Under the pieces are notes generated by a model. That model saw nothing but the letters and a program-made list of their open reading frames with translations, was not told where the DNA came from and did not search any database. Position numbers and translations under genes: made by a program. From Rheinheimera hassiensis (GTDB lineage: Bacteria; Pseudomonadota; Gammaproteobacteria; Enterobacterales; Alteromonadaceae), in assembly GCF_022436675.1 (NCBI RefSeq), contig NZ_JAKUJZ010000005.1, positions 62,001 to 126,000 on the forward strand: DNA of 64,000 nt, given 5' to 3'. Within the stretch, counting starts at the first letter, position 1; each line of letters opens with the position of its first letter. Below, in pieces: positions 46,501 through 54,792 of the stretch.

Positions 46501-47404
46501 TATGAAACAACAGCGGCGTACCGTCGGCTGTTTTACCGGCACTAAAGCGGGTGTTGGCTGGCAATAATACTGCAGTTGCCGCAGGTTGCAGGCTAAGCCA
46601 GATACTTTGCGCTATCGGTTTACGCCAGGGCATTTTCAGGCAGTCGTCATAGTAAAATGCCAGATGACGCTCAGTTAACTGGTTTAGCTGGTGCTGGTTG
46701 CCCTGATACAAGCGTAAAAAGGCCAGAAACAGTGCCAGCGCCGGCTCATTTTGCTGTGAGCGTAATAACTGGTTAAGTTGCCCGGCGGTTTCCTGCTGCA
46801 AATAACGGCATAGTTGCAAGCTACCAGCTACACTGCGTTGTAGCGCTTCATCCACACTGCATGCTGCAGCACTTGACGGCGCAAACTGCAGCAACGCAGT
46901 AAAGTCTGCCGTGCCGGGCAGGCTTGCTGTGGCTTGCTGTAATAACGGCAAATAAGGTGCCAATTGGGTTTGCCAGCTGCTGTGTAATTTGTCGGCCAGT
47001 ATCACGGCAGATTCAGAGCCCAGTTGCAGCAATTGGTGATACCACTGGTGATATTGCTGTAGCAGCGTCATTACAAAATTAAATTGCCGCAGCGGCGTTT
47101 GTTGCTGCAGTATGTCCAAGTCCTGTTGCAGCCGGTTTGCATCCAGTGCGGCTATCTGTGCCAGAATGGCCGGTTCGCTGCGGCTAAAGAGTTGGCGCCA
47201 GTTGCCCTGCGTACTGCCGTCCAGATCCACAAAGCGAATATTCTCTGCCAGCCCGGCGGCAAGGCTCAGCAACTGGTTAAAATTCAGCGTGTCGGGCTGA
47301 AAATAATCGCTTTGCAGCGGCGCATAACGCTGCTCACTTTGTGCCGTGCCGTCAGCATGAAACAATGCCGGCCAGTGTGCATATGAGCTTAGGCCGACTG
47401 TCAC
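43520..47404 (-). CDS. eCIS large baseplate protein (Afp11-like, baseplate J family)
   Basis: The 1294-residue protein is the largest in the window. Its C-terminal third, with REESSVARVQRIAERLSHKQ, ASTAWDFERLVLQAFPQL and PFASIEVANPGFEQLQVRC, is the part shared with baseplate J/gp6-like wedge proteins. The N-terminal two thirds are long helical and beta segments rich in Gln and Leu. Its place between gp25-like and fibre-like genes and its length fit Afp11. It starts in an ATGA overlap with the gp25-like gene. Confidence 0.75.
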   Translation of the reverse strand: MTVGLSSYAHWPALFHADGTAQSEQRYAPLQSDYFQPDTLNFNQLLSLAAGLAENIRFVDLDGSTQGNWRQLFSRSEPAILAQIAALDANRLQQDLDILQQQTPLRQFNFVMTLLQQYHQWYHQLLQLGSESAVILADKLHSSWQTQLAPYLPLLQQATASLPGTADFTALLQFAPSSAAACSVDEALQRSVAGSLQLCRYLQQETAGQLNQLLRSQQNEPALALFLAFLRLYQGNQHQLNQLTERHLAFYYDDCLKMPWRKPIAQSIWLSLQPAATAVLLPANTRFSAGKTADGTPLLFHTTAPQYLQAVQVQQLYSLSLLSSKRISPEQELGFVSRIYSSGASIDASGGRALFVANDDIPRMPGFAIVSPTLQLSEGERCIELQLRLTPPQQLAARLTELLQRADYSWPQRLLQALAIILTALDYAILPSQLQQDATALASSLPDLPVMPVAARWQAFYQQVLMLLLLRTEQQPEFSSLFGMLFSYYLFGPDNWLSAKDSQAILAKAELLALENGNVQSYQCVQQLLSDDRMTVFYRYCSDLFLLSLSTATGFVSVAEYSIQPLGPATLGLQLRCQLSSSFAAICAFNDTDASMRLTLNPMAKLCGYSLCSQFDIAQCRLDVSVKNGRSLNLSNQLGPLDATKPFWPFGPVPLPGSYLLFNHSDWQHKHLQQLELELDWAELPVASEGLAGHYAAYGEDISNYSFKARLALLDQGRWQEVTEDYQHQAEFCLFAAAHSHAPVQPKQQLVFSAVSGFRLTAAQAAQPYHPAASQGFFRLSLSQPVSGFGHGRYSTALSETLLYNAKHKKTRPLPQPAYAPLLQLLSVSYSAYCDIHTSRDPASGNRDRLLQLYPFGQRQSYPSARRDAVRLLPHFAHQAYVFIGLTGASVNGQLSLLFDIEPASGSSNTVPENALRWQYLHDDEWLDFTDQALLTDSSRGLTSSGAVILQLPHALQQQHQLMPSGQAWLRLCCAGQSRRYGNLRRIMPNAVQLLATEPLPDAAMLSHSALQWALQSKQAGITVSGYLPVLQQTPREESSVARVQRIAERLSHKQRASTAWDFERLVLQAFPQLAKVKCFPNAALEQNSLIPGRLLLIVVAKPPGCQHLACQRSLVSGELLRQIKHYVAALASPFASIEVANPGFEQLQVRCAVQLNQALHSGDGLQRLQQALSDYLCPWHEQGLDARFGWQLRPQLVQSFIQQQPYVDYVTDFSLLHISQYGSRQYQLQDSASYQHTEQLVLQPARPWNLLTPARQHSLRVLAVPQPELAQRTGVSELEIGHTFIIQQEARDG

Positions 47405-47826
47405 TGCGCCACCTCTGTGCCTTCAAGTAAGTAAAACGGATACACCATATTGTGCCGGCTGTTAGTGCCGCGGATCTGATAACTTAGCTGCAGCATTAAC
47501 ACACCATCAAAAATCTGCTGCAAATCTGACGTTACCTGCAGTAAGTGAATACGCGGCTCAAAAAACAGCACCGCATGGCTGATGGCATCAATAATATTGG
47601 CCAGTGCATGCTCATCCAGAGTGCTAAATACATAGCGCTGCAAGGAACAGCCATATTCCGGCTGCATTACCCGCTCACCGGGGCGGGTAGAAAACAAAAT
47701 GCGCAGGCTTTGCTCTATATCCTGCTGATCTGTCACCATTTCACTGTGGCAACTGCCACGGCTAAAACCGGGCGGAAAAGCCCAGCCAATGCCTAAAAAT
47801 GCGTTATCCGGTTGCTCGGCGCTCAT
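47401..47826 (-). CDS. gp25-like baseplate protein (Afp9-like)
   Basis: The protein has 141 residues. It begins DNAFLGIGWAFPPGFS, followed by the GPW/gp25 core DIEQSLRILFSTRPGERVMQP and EYGCSLQRYVF. Gp25-family proteins connect sheath and wedge in contractile machines and share a fold with, but not the activity of, a lysozyme-like ancestor. It abuts the PAAR gene upstream with no gap. Confidence 0.9.
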   Translation of the reverse strand: MSAEQPDNAFLGIGWAFPPGFSRGSCHSEMVTDQQDIEQSLRILFSTRPGERVMQPEYGCSLQRYVFSTLDEHALANIIDAISHAVLFFEPRIHLLQVTSDLQQIFDGVLMLQLSYQIRGTNSRHNMVYPFYLLEGTEVAQ

Positions 47827-48126
47827 TTAGCCTCCTATCATCACGGTGGGCGCACCCATGACTACTGCACCGCCATGAGCACAGGTATCACCAAGGCGGG
47901 CGGCCGGTTTACCGCCAATCATTACTGTGGCAGAACCTTTAATAATGCTATCTGGCGGGCCCACACACACGCAGCTGTCACCCAACACAGCTGCGGGCAG
48001 TTTTTCAATCAGCACTGTGGGTACACCTGGCCCAATCACCGGACCACCGACATGCGGGATCGGCGGCAGGCCGGGCGTTTGCATCGGGCACTGGTGCATA
48101 TCGGTTAAACGCGCTGCTGGTGGCAT
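47827..48126 (-). CDS. PAAR-domain spike tip protein
   Basis: The 99-residue protein starts PPAARLTDMHQCPMQTPG and has repeating glycine turns (VGGPVIGPGVPTVLI, KGSATVMIGGKPAARLGD, and GAPTVMIGG), with Cys and His residues (DTCAHGG) that could bind the structural metal of PAAR tips. It should cap the VgrG-like spike. The position directly after the spike gene supports this. Confidence 0.93.
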   Translation of the reverse strand: MPPAARLTDMHQCPMQTPGLPPIPHVGGPVIGPGVPTVLIEKLPAAVLGDSCVCVGPPDSIIKGSATVMIGGKPAARLGDTCAHGGAVVMGAPTVMIGG

Positions 48127-48135
48127 ACAAAGCTC

Positions 48136-49923
48136 CTAGTTAATCATTACCATGGCACCTTTCACCGTAGTCTGGCCGCTGGCAGACAATTCGGCGCTGG
48201 CATTACCTTTGGCAGTAAAACCGACATTGGCCTGCTGGCTGATATTAAGTGCTTCGGCCTTAAAATCGGCTTTGGCGGCCAGTTCAATATTAGCCATCGC
48301 CTGCAGGCTGATTTTGCCTTTGGCGGTTAAGCTGATGTCTTTGGGGCTATCAAGCAAAATGCCGCTGGCTGACAGCTCAACCTTGTTGCCATGCTGGTCT
48401 TGCAGCAAAATGGTTTTACTGTCGTCGTCCAGCACGGCTTTATTACCAGCCGGAGTCCAGATACTGATTTTTTTCTTCTCTTCATCGTATTCCAGTGTCA
48501 GCTTGGTGCGGCTGACAAAAGCTTTAATGTTGTTATCTGCAGCTGCGGCATAAGGCGGCTGTTTATTGCTGCTGTATACGCTGCCAAGGATCACCGCATA
48601 ACAGGGATCATTATTCAGATAGCCCAGGATCACCTCGTCTCCCACTTCCGGCAGGCAAAACTGGCCAAAGCCGCTTGAGGCATAAAAACTCAGTAAACGG
48701 GCCCAGATGCCTTCGGTTTCAGCCTCCAGTAACGGTACTTTGACCTGAATACGGCATTCGCCCGCCGGATCATCAGCCAGTTGCTGTACTACGCCAATTT
48801 GCAGGCCACTGACACCGGGCAACACGCCGCCAGCCAGGGGAGCGCTGATATCGGTATTTTGCGCAAACCACTGCGCCGACATACCAAAACTCACTTGCGA
48901 TATCCAATCGCCATCCGCAATAATATGCCGCACCTGAGACACAAAAACGTCGCCGTTAAAGCGCTCGCCTACCCCATTCACTGAAATTAATACACCGGGT
49001 TTTAGCAGCGCAGAGCCCTGACAGCGCAATTCACCGCGAATACGTGCCAGTGCGGATTTCAGCTGCTGCGCTTTCGCCCAAGTGGTTAAACTGGCATCAG
49101 TAAGCGGGGCATTACTTTGCAAACGAAATTCTTTTACTGCTGCGACATCGGCCAGCGTGCCGGCAGCTATATTTCCCTGCGCAGTGAGGGTTGCACTGGC
49201 GGCTTCTTCGCTTTGGATCTGCTGGTGGGCAGGGTTCCAACTGACTGTTTTCACCGAGCTAAACTGCTGGCTGGCATCCAGGCTGGCGTTAAAGCTGAGT
49301 AAATCATCACCGTAAGTTACGCAAAGTACCGCTGCTGCAGTGGTATCCGGCGGCGCTATACTCAGCTTGCCGTCATCGGCGCACAGCAGCATGCCGTTTA
49401 GTTCGGCACGCAGCAGCATAAAATCCCAGTCTGTGCTGTAATATTGCACCAGCTCGGCATGGTGTTCAGTAGTGGCCGTGGCATTGCAGCTAACGGCATA
49501 TTTACCGGCCAGTTGCTGCCAGATATCACTGTCTGTCGTTTCGGTATAGTTGGCATTATTACGCGCCAGCGTGGCGGCAAATACAGGGTCGCGGCACTCA
49601 ACAATAAGCTGAGCCTGATTATTACCACTAATCGCCAGACTATGCTTTACCACTACGCCGCTAAAGATCTGTTGTTCATCATCACTATAACCGGCACTGA
49701 CCACCAGTTTGGCGCCCGGCACCAACGACGCCTGATTAGACAGTGGAAAATCTTTCGCCGGCATATCGCCGTCACTGAATGTCAGCACAGCCAGCGGCAC
49801 CCGGTTTAGCGCCTTGGTAATATCGACACTGATAATACTGATGCTGTCGGCCAGCGCAGTGCCATCGCTGGTTATGCTAAGCCTTACCGGCCCGTCGGCA
49901 CCTTGTAACGGGGAATTGGCCAT
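48136..49923 (-). CDS. VgrG-like central spike protein (Afp8-like)
   Basis: The 595-residue protein joins a gp27-like hub (residues about 1-350, including LVPGAKLVVSAGYSDDEQQIFSG), a gp5-type OB fold (about 370-460, RIQVKVPLLEAETEGIWARLL and PEVGDEVILGYLNNDP) and a C-terminal beta-helix (about 490-595) of short repeats such as GKISLQAMANIELAAKADFK. This is the architecture of a VgrG/Afp8 spike without an added enzymatic domain. It lies 4 bases after the LysM gene. Confidence 0.92.
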   Translation of the reverse strand: MANSPLQGADGPVRLSITSDGTALADSISIISVDITKALNRVPLAVLTFSDGDMPAKDFPLSNQASLVPGAKLVVSAGYSDDEQQIFSGVVVKHSLAISGNNQAQLIVECRDPVFAATLARNNANYTETTDSDIWQQLAGKYAVSCNATATTEHHAELVQYYSTDWDFMLLRAELNGMLLCADDGKLSIAPPDTTAAAVLCVTYGDDLLSFNASLDASQQFSSVKTVSWNPAHQQIQSEEAASATLTAQGNIAAGTLADVAAVKEFRLQSNAPLTDASLTTWAKAQQLKSALARIRGELRCQGSALLKPGVLISVNGVGERFNGDVFVSQVRHIIADGDWISQVSFGMSAQWFAQNTDISAPLAGGVLPGVSGLQIGVVQQLADDPAGECRIQVKVPLLEAETEGIWARLLSFYASSGFGQFCLPEVGDEVILGYLNNDPCYAVILGSVYSSNKQPPYAAAADNNIKAFVSRTKLTLEYDEEKKKISIWTPAGNKAVLDDDSKTILLQDQHGNKVELSASGILLDSPKDISLTAKGKISLQAMANIELAAKADFKAEALNISQQANVGFTAKGNASAELSASGQTTVKGAMVMIN

Positions 49924-49926
49924 AAC

Positions 49927-50610
49927 TTACCTCAGTGGTGGAAAATACAACTGGCGGCCGGGCGTAAGCACGCTGACACTGTCCAATTGATTAAATTCAG
50001 CGACGGCCAGGTAGTAACTGCTGTCACGGTAGATGCGGTAACACAGGTTAGGCAGGGTATCACCAGCTTTTACCAGTACCTGATGCGTCAGATCCGGCGA
50101 TTGCCTGTCGGCTTTTAGTGCCTCTTGTTTGTTTGACATGTAGCTGCCGAAATTCAGCTTAATTTTTGCCCGTAGCGGGTCGCCACCGGGTTTGAACAGG
50201 GTGTAATCCACTGTCATGCTATTTAAGCGGCCGACAAAACTGAAGCTCTGGCCCCACTGCAGCTTTACGATGCTGGGTTCGTGTTTTTCCCCAACATAGT
50301 GATACACCACGTTTTTCAGCTGTTTTATCTGCTTGCTGACATCGGGCTCCTGTTGCGCTGAAACCGGCACCACGCCGGTGCCATCCAGCACCAGATCAAA
50401 GCTGAGTTTTTCTTGCTGGTACTGGCTAAGTTTGCTTTCTACTGCCGATTTACCCACCGGCAGATTGTTGCTGTTATCGGTGTTATAACTAATACCCAAC
50501 TGATGATTCAGGCTGGCCGGGTTAATCATGGCCTGAAACTGCCCTTCGCCCGTGGGCTGGCCATTGTTGTCGCAACAGCTGATGGTTAACAGCGACTTAC
50601 TGCCACTCAT
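49927..50610 (-). CDS. LysM-containing baseplate hub protein (Afp7-like)
   Basis: The 227-residue protein has an N-terminal part with FQAMINPASLNHQLGISYNT and a C-terminal LysM-like domain (VKAGDTLPNLCYRIYRDSSYYLAVAEFNQ, ending PGRQLYFPP). This matches the gp53/LysM hub component that links tube and spike in eCIS. The start codon overlaps the stop of the DUF5908 gene (TGATG). Confidence 0.9.
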   Translation of the reverse strand: MSGSKSLLTISCCDNNGQPTGEGQFQAMINPASLNHQLGISYNTDNSNNLPVGKSAVESKLSQYQQEKLSFDLVLDGTGVVPVSAQQEPDVSKQIKQLKNVVYHYVGEKHEPSIVKLQWGQSFSFVGRLNSMTVDYTLFKPGGDPLRAKIKLNFGSYMSNKQEALKADRQSPDLTHQVLVKAGDTLPNLCYRIYRDSSYYLAVAEFNQLDSVSVLTPGRQLYFPPLR

Positions 50611-50783
50611 CAGCGCGGCCTCTGCTCATACTGCGCCTGTTGCAGTAGCCGCTGGCATTCCTGCAGGATGTCCTGCTTTAATTGTTGTAAATCCTGTGCC
50701 GGGTAAGGTGGGCGTGCCGGGCTGTCGCTTGGCGGCTCCAGCAGAGTAGATTTTACAATCAGTTTGGTGACTTCAATCGGCAT
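50610..50783 (-). CDS. DUF5908 small eCIS protein (Afp6-like)
   Basis: The 57-residue protein begins MPIEVTKLIVKSTLLEPP, continues through a Pro-rich turn (ARPPYPAQD) and ends in a helix (LQQLKQDILQECQRLLQ). Small proteins with the start M-P-I-E-[IV] lie between the tube and LysM genes of eCIS clusters and are annotated DUF5908. It is flanked by tight spacing (4 bases before, 1-base overlap after). Its function is not established. Confidence 0.8.
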   Translation of the reverse strand: MPIEVTKLIVKSTLLEPPSDSPARPPYPAQDLQQLKQDILQECQRLLQQAQYEQRPR

Positions 50784-50787
50784 AGTG

Positions 50788-51252
50788 TTAGCGCTCCCGG
50801 TTTACGTACTGATAACTGAATTCCAGCTTTTCTATGGCCACCTCGTTTTTACTGGCGTTAAAGCCTTCTACCTGCCAGCTAACGGGGTAAGCGTTAACAA
50901 AAGACCAGCTGCGGGCGGGTTGCCCGGTTTCATCCAACAATTCCACGGTGATTGTCATCGGTGTAATGGCTATATCCACCCCTTGTTCAAACACCTTAAT
51001 GCACCATTGCACCAGCAAAGAGCTGTTTGGTGCTATGCCGCGTTTTAATACCAGATTGCCGTGCTTGACCGCTTTGGGCAGTTTATGCACAAAACGGTTT
51101 TCACCGCCCTCCACCACATCTTCGGTATCCAGTTGTGCACCTATACCCGACACTTCCTGAAAGGCCGTGTCGGCGCTATCACCGGATGAAGCAAACTTCA
51201 CCCGGAAATAAAACGCCGGTAACGGATAATCTGACGTGGCCAGTTCACTCAT
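50788..51252 (-). CDS. Second tube protein / tube initiator (Afp5-like)
   Basis: The 154-residue protein has the T4 gp19 tube fold: LPAFYFRVKFAS, FQEVSGIGAQLDTEDVVEGG, HGNLVLKRGIAPNS and VEGFNASKNEVAIEKLEFSYQ. It differs clearly from the neighbouring tube protein. As in Afp, the more divergent copy nearer the baseplate genes is expected to form the first tube ring on the spike. Confidence 0.9.
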   Translation of the reverse strand: MSELATSDYPLPAFYFRVKFASSGDSADTAFQEVSGIGAQLDTEDVVEGGENRFVHKLPKAVKHGNLVLKRGIAPNSSLLVQWCIKVFEQGVDIAITPMTITVELLDETGQPARSWSFVNAYPVSWQVEGFNASKNEVAIEKLEFSYQYVNRER

Positions 51253-51267
51253 ACTGCGTATTACCTG

Positions 51268-51726
51268 TTACGGGTTATCAATGGTGATACCTTCATGCAC
51301 AATTTCGATGGTTTCTATTGCCACCTCATTGCCGTCTGATTTCAGATCAGTGCCGGTGATTTTAGTTGGCCAGGCGTTGGTTAAGGTCCACACCATAGTG
51401 GTGCCGCCTGCTTCATCCAGCAAACTGATGGTGATGGGCAGACGCTTGATGGTGTTCATCTTGATCTGGCTAAACCAGGCCCAGAATTTGTTATCCGATT
51501 TATACACGCCTTTTTTCATCGTCACGTTGCCGGACTTTTTCAGCCCCGGCATTTTGGTGGCAGAAAACACCGGGTTATCACCGGCGCGGTATTCAATAAT
51601 TTGCGCCTCGACATCCAGGCCGGATACCTCCTGAAACGACATTACTTCAGAGTCCCATTTCACCTGGAAATAAAACTTCGGTAAGGGCCATACCGAAGTG
51701 GATTGGGTTGAACCGTCATCAGCCAT
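51268..51726 (-). CDS. Inner tube protein (Afp1-like, gp19 family)
   Basis: The 152-residue protein shows WPLPKFYFQVKWDSEVM, FQEVSGLDVEAQIIEYRAGD, KKSGNVTMKKGVYKSDN and DGNEVAIETIEIVHEGI, the standard gp19/Hcp-like tube sequence. It follows the sheath gene with a GGAGC ribosome site and should be the main tube subunit. Confidence 0.93.
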   Translation of the reverse strand: MADDGSTQSTSVWPLPKFYFQVKWDSEVMSFQEVSGLDVEAQIIEYRAGDNPVFSATKMPGLKKSGNVTMKKGVYKSDNKFWAWFSQIKMNTIKRLPITISLLDEAGGTTMVWTLTNAWPTKITGTDLKSDGNEVAIETIEIVHEGITIDNP

Positions 51727-51767
51727 TGTTAAGCTCCTTGTATTCGTTTAATAAACCGGTTAGTTAA

Positions 51768-53327
51768 TTAAGATTTCTGCATCTGCTGCTGGAACGTAAT
51801 TTCAATAAACTCGGCCGGGCGAATCAGCGCCACTAACACCGTGACACGCAAAATGCCTTCAAGAATATCTTCTGATGTCATGGTTTCACCCAACCCCACG
51901 CTGACACTAAACGCATCTTCCGGTGACGCACCGGCTAAACCGCCACGTTTCCAGATACCGGTAAGAAAATTACGGATCATGCTTTTAACGGTAACCCAGG
52001 TGCTGGCAGTATTGTTCTCAAATACATAGGCTTTGGTGCCAAGCCGGATAGATTCTTCCAGCATGATCATGGTGCGCCGCACACTAATGTAGCGCCAATC
52101 CAGGCTGTTACCATCCAGAGTGCGGGCGCCCCACACCAGAGTGCCTTCGCCAATAAAGGTACGAATGGCATTAACCGACTTACCCTGAGTACTAACGTTT
52201 AAATCTTCCTGCTCATCGTGGGTAATGTTTACAGCCGGTGACACCACAGCACTTAAACTGACATTAGCCGGGGCTTTCCACACACCTTTGGTGTTATCCA
52301 CCATGGTGTAAATACCGGCCATTGCGGCAGCGGGCGGCAGCAGGTTTAACACATCACGCATTTGCCCCAGTAACTGGCTATACAGCGGGCTGATAGCTTT
52401 TAAGCTTTTGTGCAATAACATCTGGCTGGCAACCATTTCAGCCTGGTCCAGCTTGCTCCAGTCTTTGCTGATATCGTTAATGGCATCCAGTTGTTGTTGC
52501 AATTTTAGCTGGGCGGCTTTATCCGCAGCGGTGGCTTTCTCATCCAATGCAGGCAGTTCATCTGGCAGGTTCCGTTCCGTTTTAAGCAACTGCTGTAGCA
52601 GATCGGCGGGAGTCAGGTTCAGATAGCTCAGATCACGTTCCTGCACTATGGTGGTGTTGAGCCAGGGGTAATAAGCGCTGGCAAAATCCAGATAGTTAAT
52701 GCCCAGTTTGCCGCGGAAATTATCAATGCAATCGCCGTCCGGGTGCTGGCGTGGCTTATACCCCTGCCATACATCCAAAATAGCAATACGGTTGCGCATT
52801 TTGCCGCCACAGTGTGCCAGTGCCGCTTGTTGTACTGCGATACAATCGTCTTCGGCCAGTAGCACCGCCTCGGGGATCACCAGCATGGTCGGTTCCTGCT
52901 CTTTGATCAGTTGATCAATACCGGCCATTAATTTTGCCCCTTCAACATCGTCTGCGTAGTTACCTACCGACACAATGTAACAAGGGCCTCCACCGTTTTG
53001 ATAAAACAGCATCATGGCGTAGTACAGCAGGTTTTTACCGCTGTCGTGGCTAAGCTGATACGACTTACCGCCAACAATGAAGGTGTTGTCGCCCGGCGCC
53101 TTGGCTTCGGCCAAAGCAAACATCGGTGTCGGTGCAAAACCAAAGTAATTATGAAACTCTGACATTGAACTGATACGCATAGGCTGGTTAGTCAGTGACT
53201 TATTGCCGTTCAGTGCTTTTTCGGTATAGCCGATAAAAGCCGGCACCGCCGTTGCCACTTCCACCACCGAATTGGGAAAGGCATTTTTCTCTACGATATA
53301 AACGCCTGGCGTTTTCATCTGCCCCAT
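51768..53327 (-). CDS. Contractile sheath protein (Afp2/3-like)
   Basis: The 519-residue protein has the sheath N-terminus (KTPGVYIVEKNAFPNSVVEV and AVPAFIGYTE) and the conserved C-terminal core with GTLVWGARTLDGNSLDWRYISVRR in pieces, IRLGTKAYVFENN, LTGIWKRGGLAGASPEDAF and VALIRPAEFIEITFQQ. A middle insertion of about 60 residues around 240-300 is Leu, Gln and Asp rich. Only one sheath gene is present, unlike Afp and PVC, which have three, so the sheath is likely a homopolymer. AGGAACACATC precedes the ATG. Confidence 0.95.
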   Translation of the reverse strand: MGQMKTPGVYIVEKNAFPNSVVEVATAVPAFIGYTEKALNGNKSLTNQPMRISSMSEFHNYFGFAPTPMFALAEAKAPGDNTFIVGGKSYQLSHDSGKNLLYYAMMLFYQNGGGPCYIVSVGNYADDVEGAKLMAGIDQLIKEQEPTMLVIPEAVLLAEDDCIAVQQAALAHCGGKMRNRIAILDVWQGYKPRQHPDGDCIDNFRGKLGINYLDFASAYYPWLNTTIVQERDLSYLNLTPADLLQQLLKTERNLPDELPALDEKATAADKAAQLKLQQQLDAINDISKDWSKLDQAEMVASQMLLHKSLKAISPLYSQLLGQMRDVLNLLPPAAAMAGIYTMVDNTKGVWKAPANVSLSAVVSPAVNITHDEQEDLNVSTQGKSVNAIRTFIGEGTLVWGARTLDGNSLDWRYISVRRTMIMLEESIRLGTKAYVFENNTASTWVTVKSMIRNFLTGIWKRGGLAGASPEDAFSVSVGLGETMTSEDILEGILRVTVLVALIRPAEFIEITFQQQMQKS

Positions 53328-53344
53328 GATGTGTTCCTTTCTGG

Positions 53345-54187
53345 TTAATAGTTAAGGTAAATTTCCGACACGTTGCTTGCTACTCCATTGACTACTGCTT
53401 TATCGATTTGCCCGGCCACTGCAACCGGCAGCCGTTTGATCAGAATTTTCTCACTACCGTGCGCTGCAGTTATTAGCTGAAACCGGTACGGGCTGAATTG
53501 CTGCAGCTTTAAAGGCTGGGCAGAATCAAATACCTGCGCCACAAGGCCATTGGCCAAACGGGTATCGTTTTGCTGTATAAAATGGGTTTGCTGCGCCATA
53601 TCCTGAATGCGCAGCGGTTGCGCAAAGGCTCTGCCACAGAGGTAATAGCGCCAGACACTCTGCCTGCTGCCAAACCGCAACAGATAAGATATTGCGTTAT
53701 CCGCTGTAAGTTGCGTTATGTGCAAAGCGGTTATATCAAGGGCCAGCAGCATTACAGGTAAGGGTTTGCCTTTTGGTGGCAGTACACCGGCCACTGGCGT
53801 ATCATTAGCACTTATTACCTCTGCGCTGCCAAGCTCCGGTTTGGCATGTAAACGCAAGGCCGCATCATCCGGCATCGGCGCCCGGTTATCGCAGTATAAT
53901 AATTGTTGTGGCTCCAGCAGCGGCAGGCTGTAACTGCCAAAGAGCGGGTCATCGCTGTACAACAAAAAATATAATGTCAAAATTGGCTCACAACAGGCAG
54001 CAGCTATGTCGCGGCGGCTGGTATCCAGCAGCAACACGGCGCCCTGTTTTGTCGGTTTAACCAGCAACTGGGCATTTTGTAAGTGCCGCTGTGTTTGTGC
54101 TGCAGGTACCAGACGTAGCTGCTGCGCCAAACCATCACTAAAATATTGATGCTGCAGCACAATATGACATAACGGCAGGTAACTCAT
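53345..54187 (-). CDS. Unrecognised eCIS-locus protein between the cap and sheath genes
   Basis: I do not recognise the 280-residue product. It has no signal peptide, membrane segment or enzymatic motif that I can see. The composition is Leu and Gln rich with short beta-type segments (LYFLLYSDDPLFGSYSL, VSEIYLNY at the C-terminus) and a central PVMLLALDITALHITQL. It is locked in the operon by ATGA overlap with the Pvc16-like gene, so it is presumably co-made with the particle. An assembly factor or a second cap-layer protein are both possible. Confidence 0.55.
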   Translation of the reverse strand: MSYLPLCHIVLQHQYFSDGLAQQLRLVPAAQTQRHLQNAQLLVKPTKQGAVLLLDTSRRDIAAACCEPILTLYFLLYSDDPLFGSYSLPLLEPQQLLYCDNRAPMPDDAALRLHAKPELGSAEVISANDTPVAGVLPPKGKPLPVMLLALDITALHITQLTADNAISYLLRFGSRQSVWRYYLCGRAFAQPLRIQDMAQQTHFIQQNDTRLANGLVAQVFDSAQPLKLQQFSPYRFQLITAAHGSEKILIKRLPVAVAGQIDKAVVNGVASNVSEIYLNY

Positions 54188-54765
54188 GATTGGGTTCCAA
54201 CATCAGTGACCGGTTTGCGCAATAAGCTGCTTTGGCTGTAAATATCCGCGCCGTCAAAACTAATCATCCGTACCTTGTACAGTACCGATGGCAGGTATTT
54301 ACCGCTTAACATGCCCCACAGGTTACTGGCATCCTGAATGCTCAGGTTTTCCATATCCAGCGCCAGCCGTTCAATAGAGGGGTCAAGATCAGGCAGGTTT
54401 TGATGAGTAAACAGCGGATTGCGCTGAAAAAAACTGATACTGGCCGACAGTAATGTCAGCGCATCGCTGTAGTTAGTGCCATTAAAATTAGCGGCCAGCA
54501 TGACATACAAATTCAGATGCAGTGGCGGGGCACTGTTAGCACTGCGGGCAAAGCCGGTATCCAGCAATGTTGTTTTACTGCGCGAAGCGGCTTCTTTTTC
54601 GATGCCAACTAAAAATAGCACCAGTTTGTTATTAACCTGGGTCAATACGGTGCCATCGGCCTCATTTAAGTTCGACACCAGCACCACATCTTCTTCCAGT
54701 TTGAAGTTATGCCGCAAAAAACGGTTTAATTGCACCGCCAACTGTGACAACGTCTTTGCTATCAT
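54184..54765 (-). CDS. Tail terminator / cap protein (Pvc16-like, DUF4255)
   Basis: The 193-residue protein begins MIAKTLSQLAVQLNRFLRHNF, continues with LVSNLNEADGTVLTQVNNKLVLFLVGIEKE and PPLHLNLYVMLAANFNG-type segments, and ends with LSGKYLPSVLYKVRMISF. This is the DUF4255/Pvc16_N family, which forms the cap at the sheath and tube end of eCIS particles. The ATG at 54765 with GGAAA upstream is preferred over an upstream extension to 54795. It is the first gene of the eCIS operon, as read leftward. Confidence 0.9.
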   Translation of the reverse strand: MIAKTLSQLAVQLNRFLRHNFKLEEDVVLVSNLNEADGTVLTQVNNKLVLFLVGIEKEAASRSKTTLLDTGFARSANSAPPLHLNLYVMLAANFNGTNYSDALTLLSASISFFQRNPLFTHQNLPDLDPSIERLALDMENLSIQDASNLWGMLSGKYLPSVLYKVRMISFDGADIYSQSSLLRKPVTDVGTQS

Positions 54766-54792
54766 GTTGTGTTTCCAGCCAAACGAACACCA

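Noticed and set aside
50788-51252. Second tube gene as a decaying duplicate
   Set aside because: The frame is intact, the sequence has diverged in the way of Afp1 versus Afp5, and two tube genes are normal in eCIS.
32656-54765. Type VI secretion system or prophage tail
   Set aside because: VgrG, PAAR, gp25, tube and sheath are shared with these, but TssJLM, TssK, ClpV, capsid, portal and terminase genes are absent. The Pvc16-like cap, AAA+ ATPase, DUF5908 and DUF4157 genes are eCIS markers.
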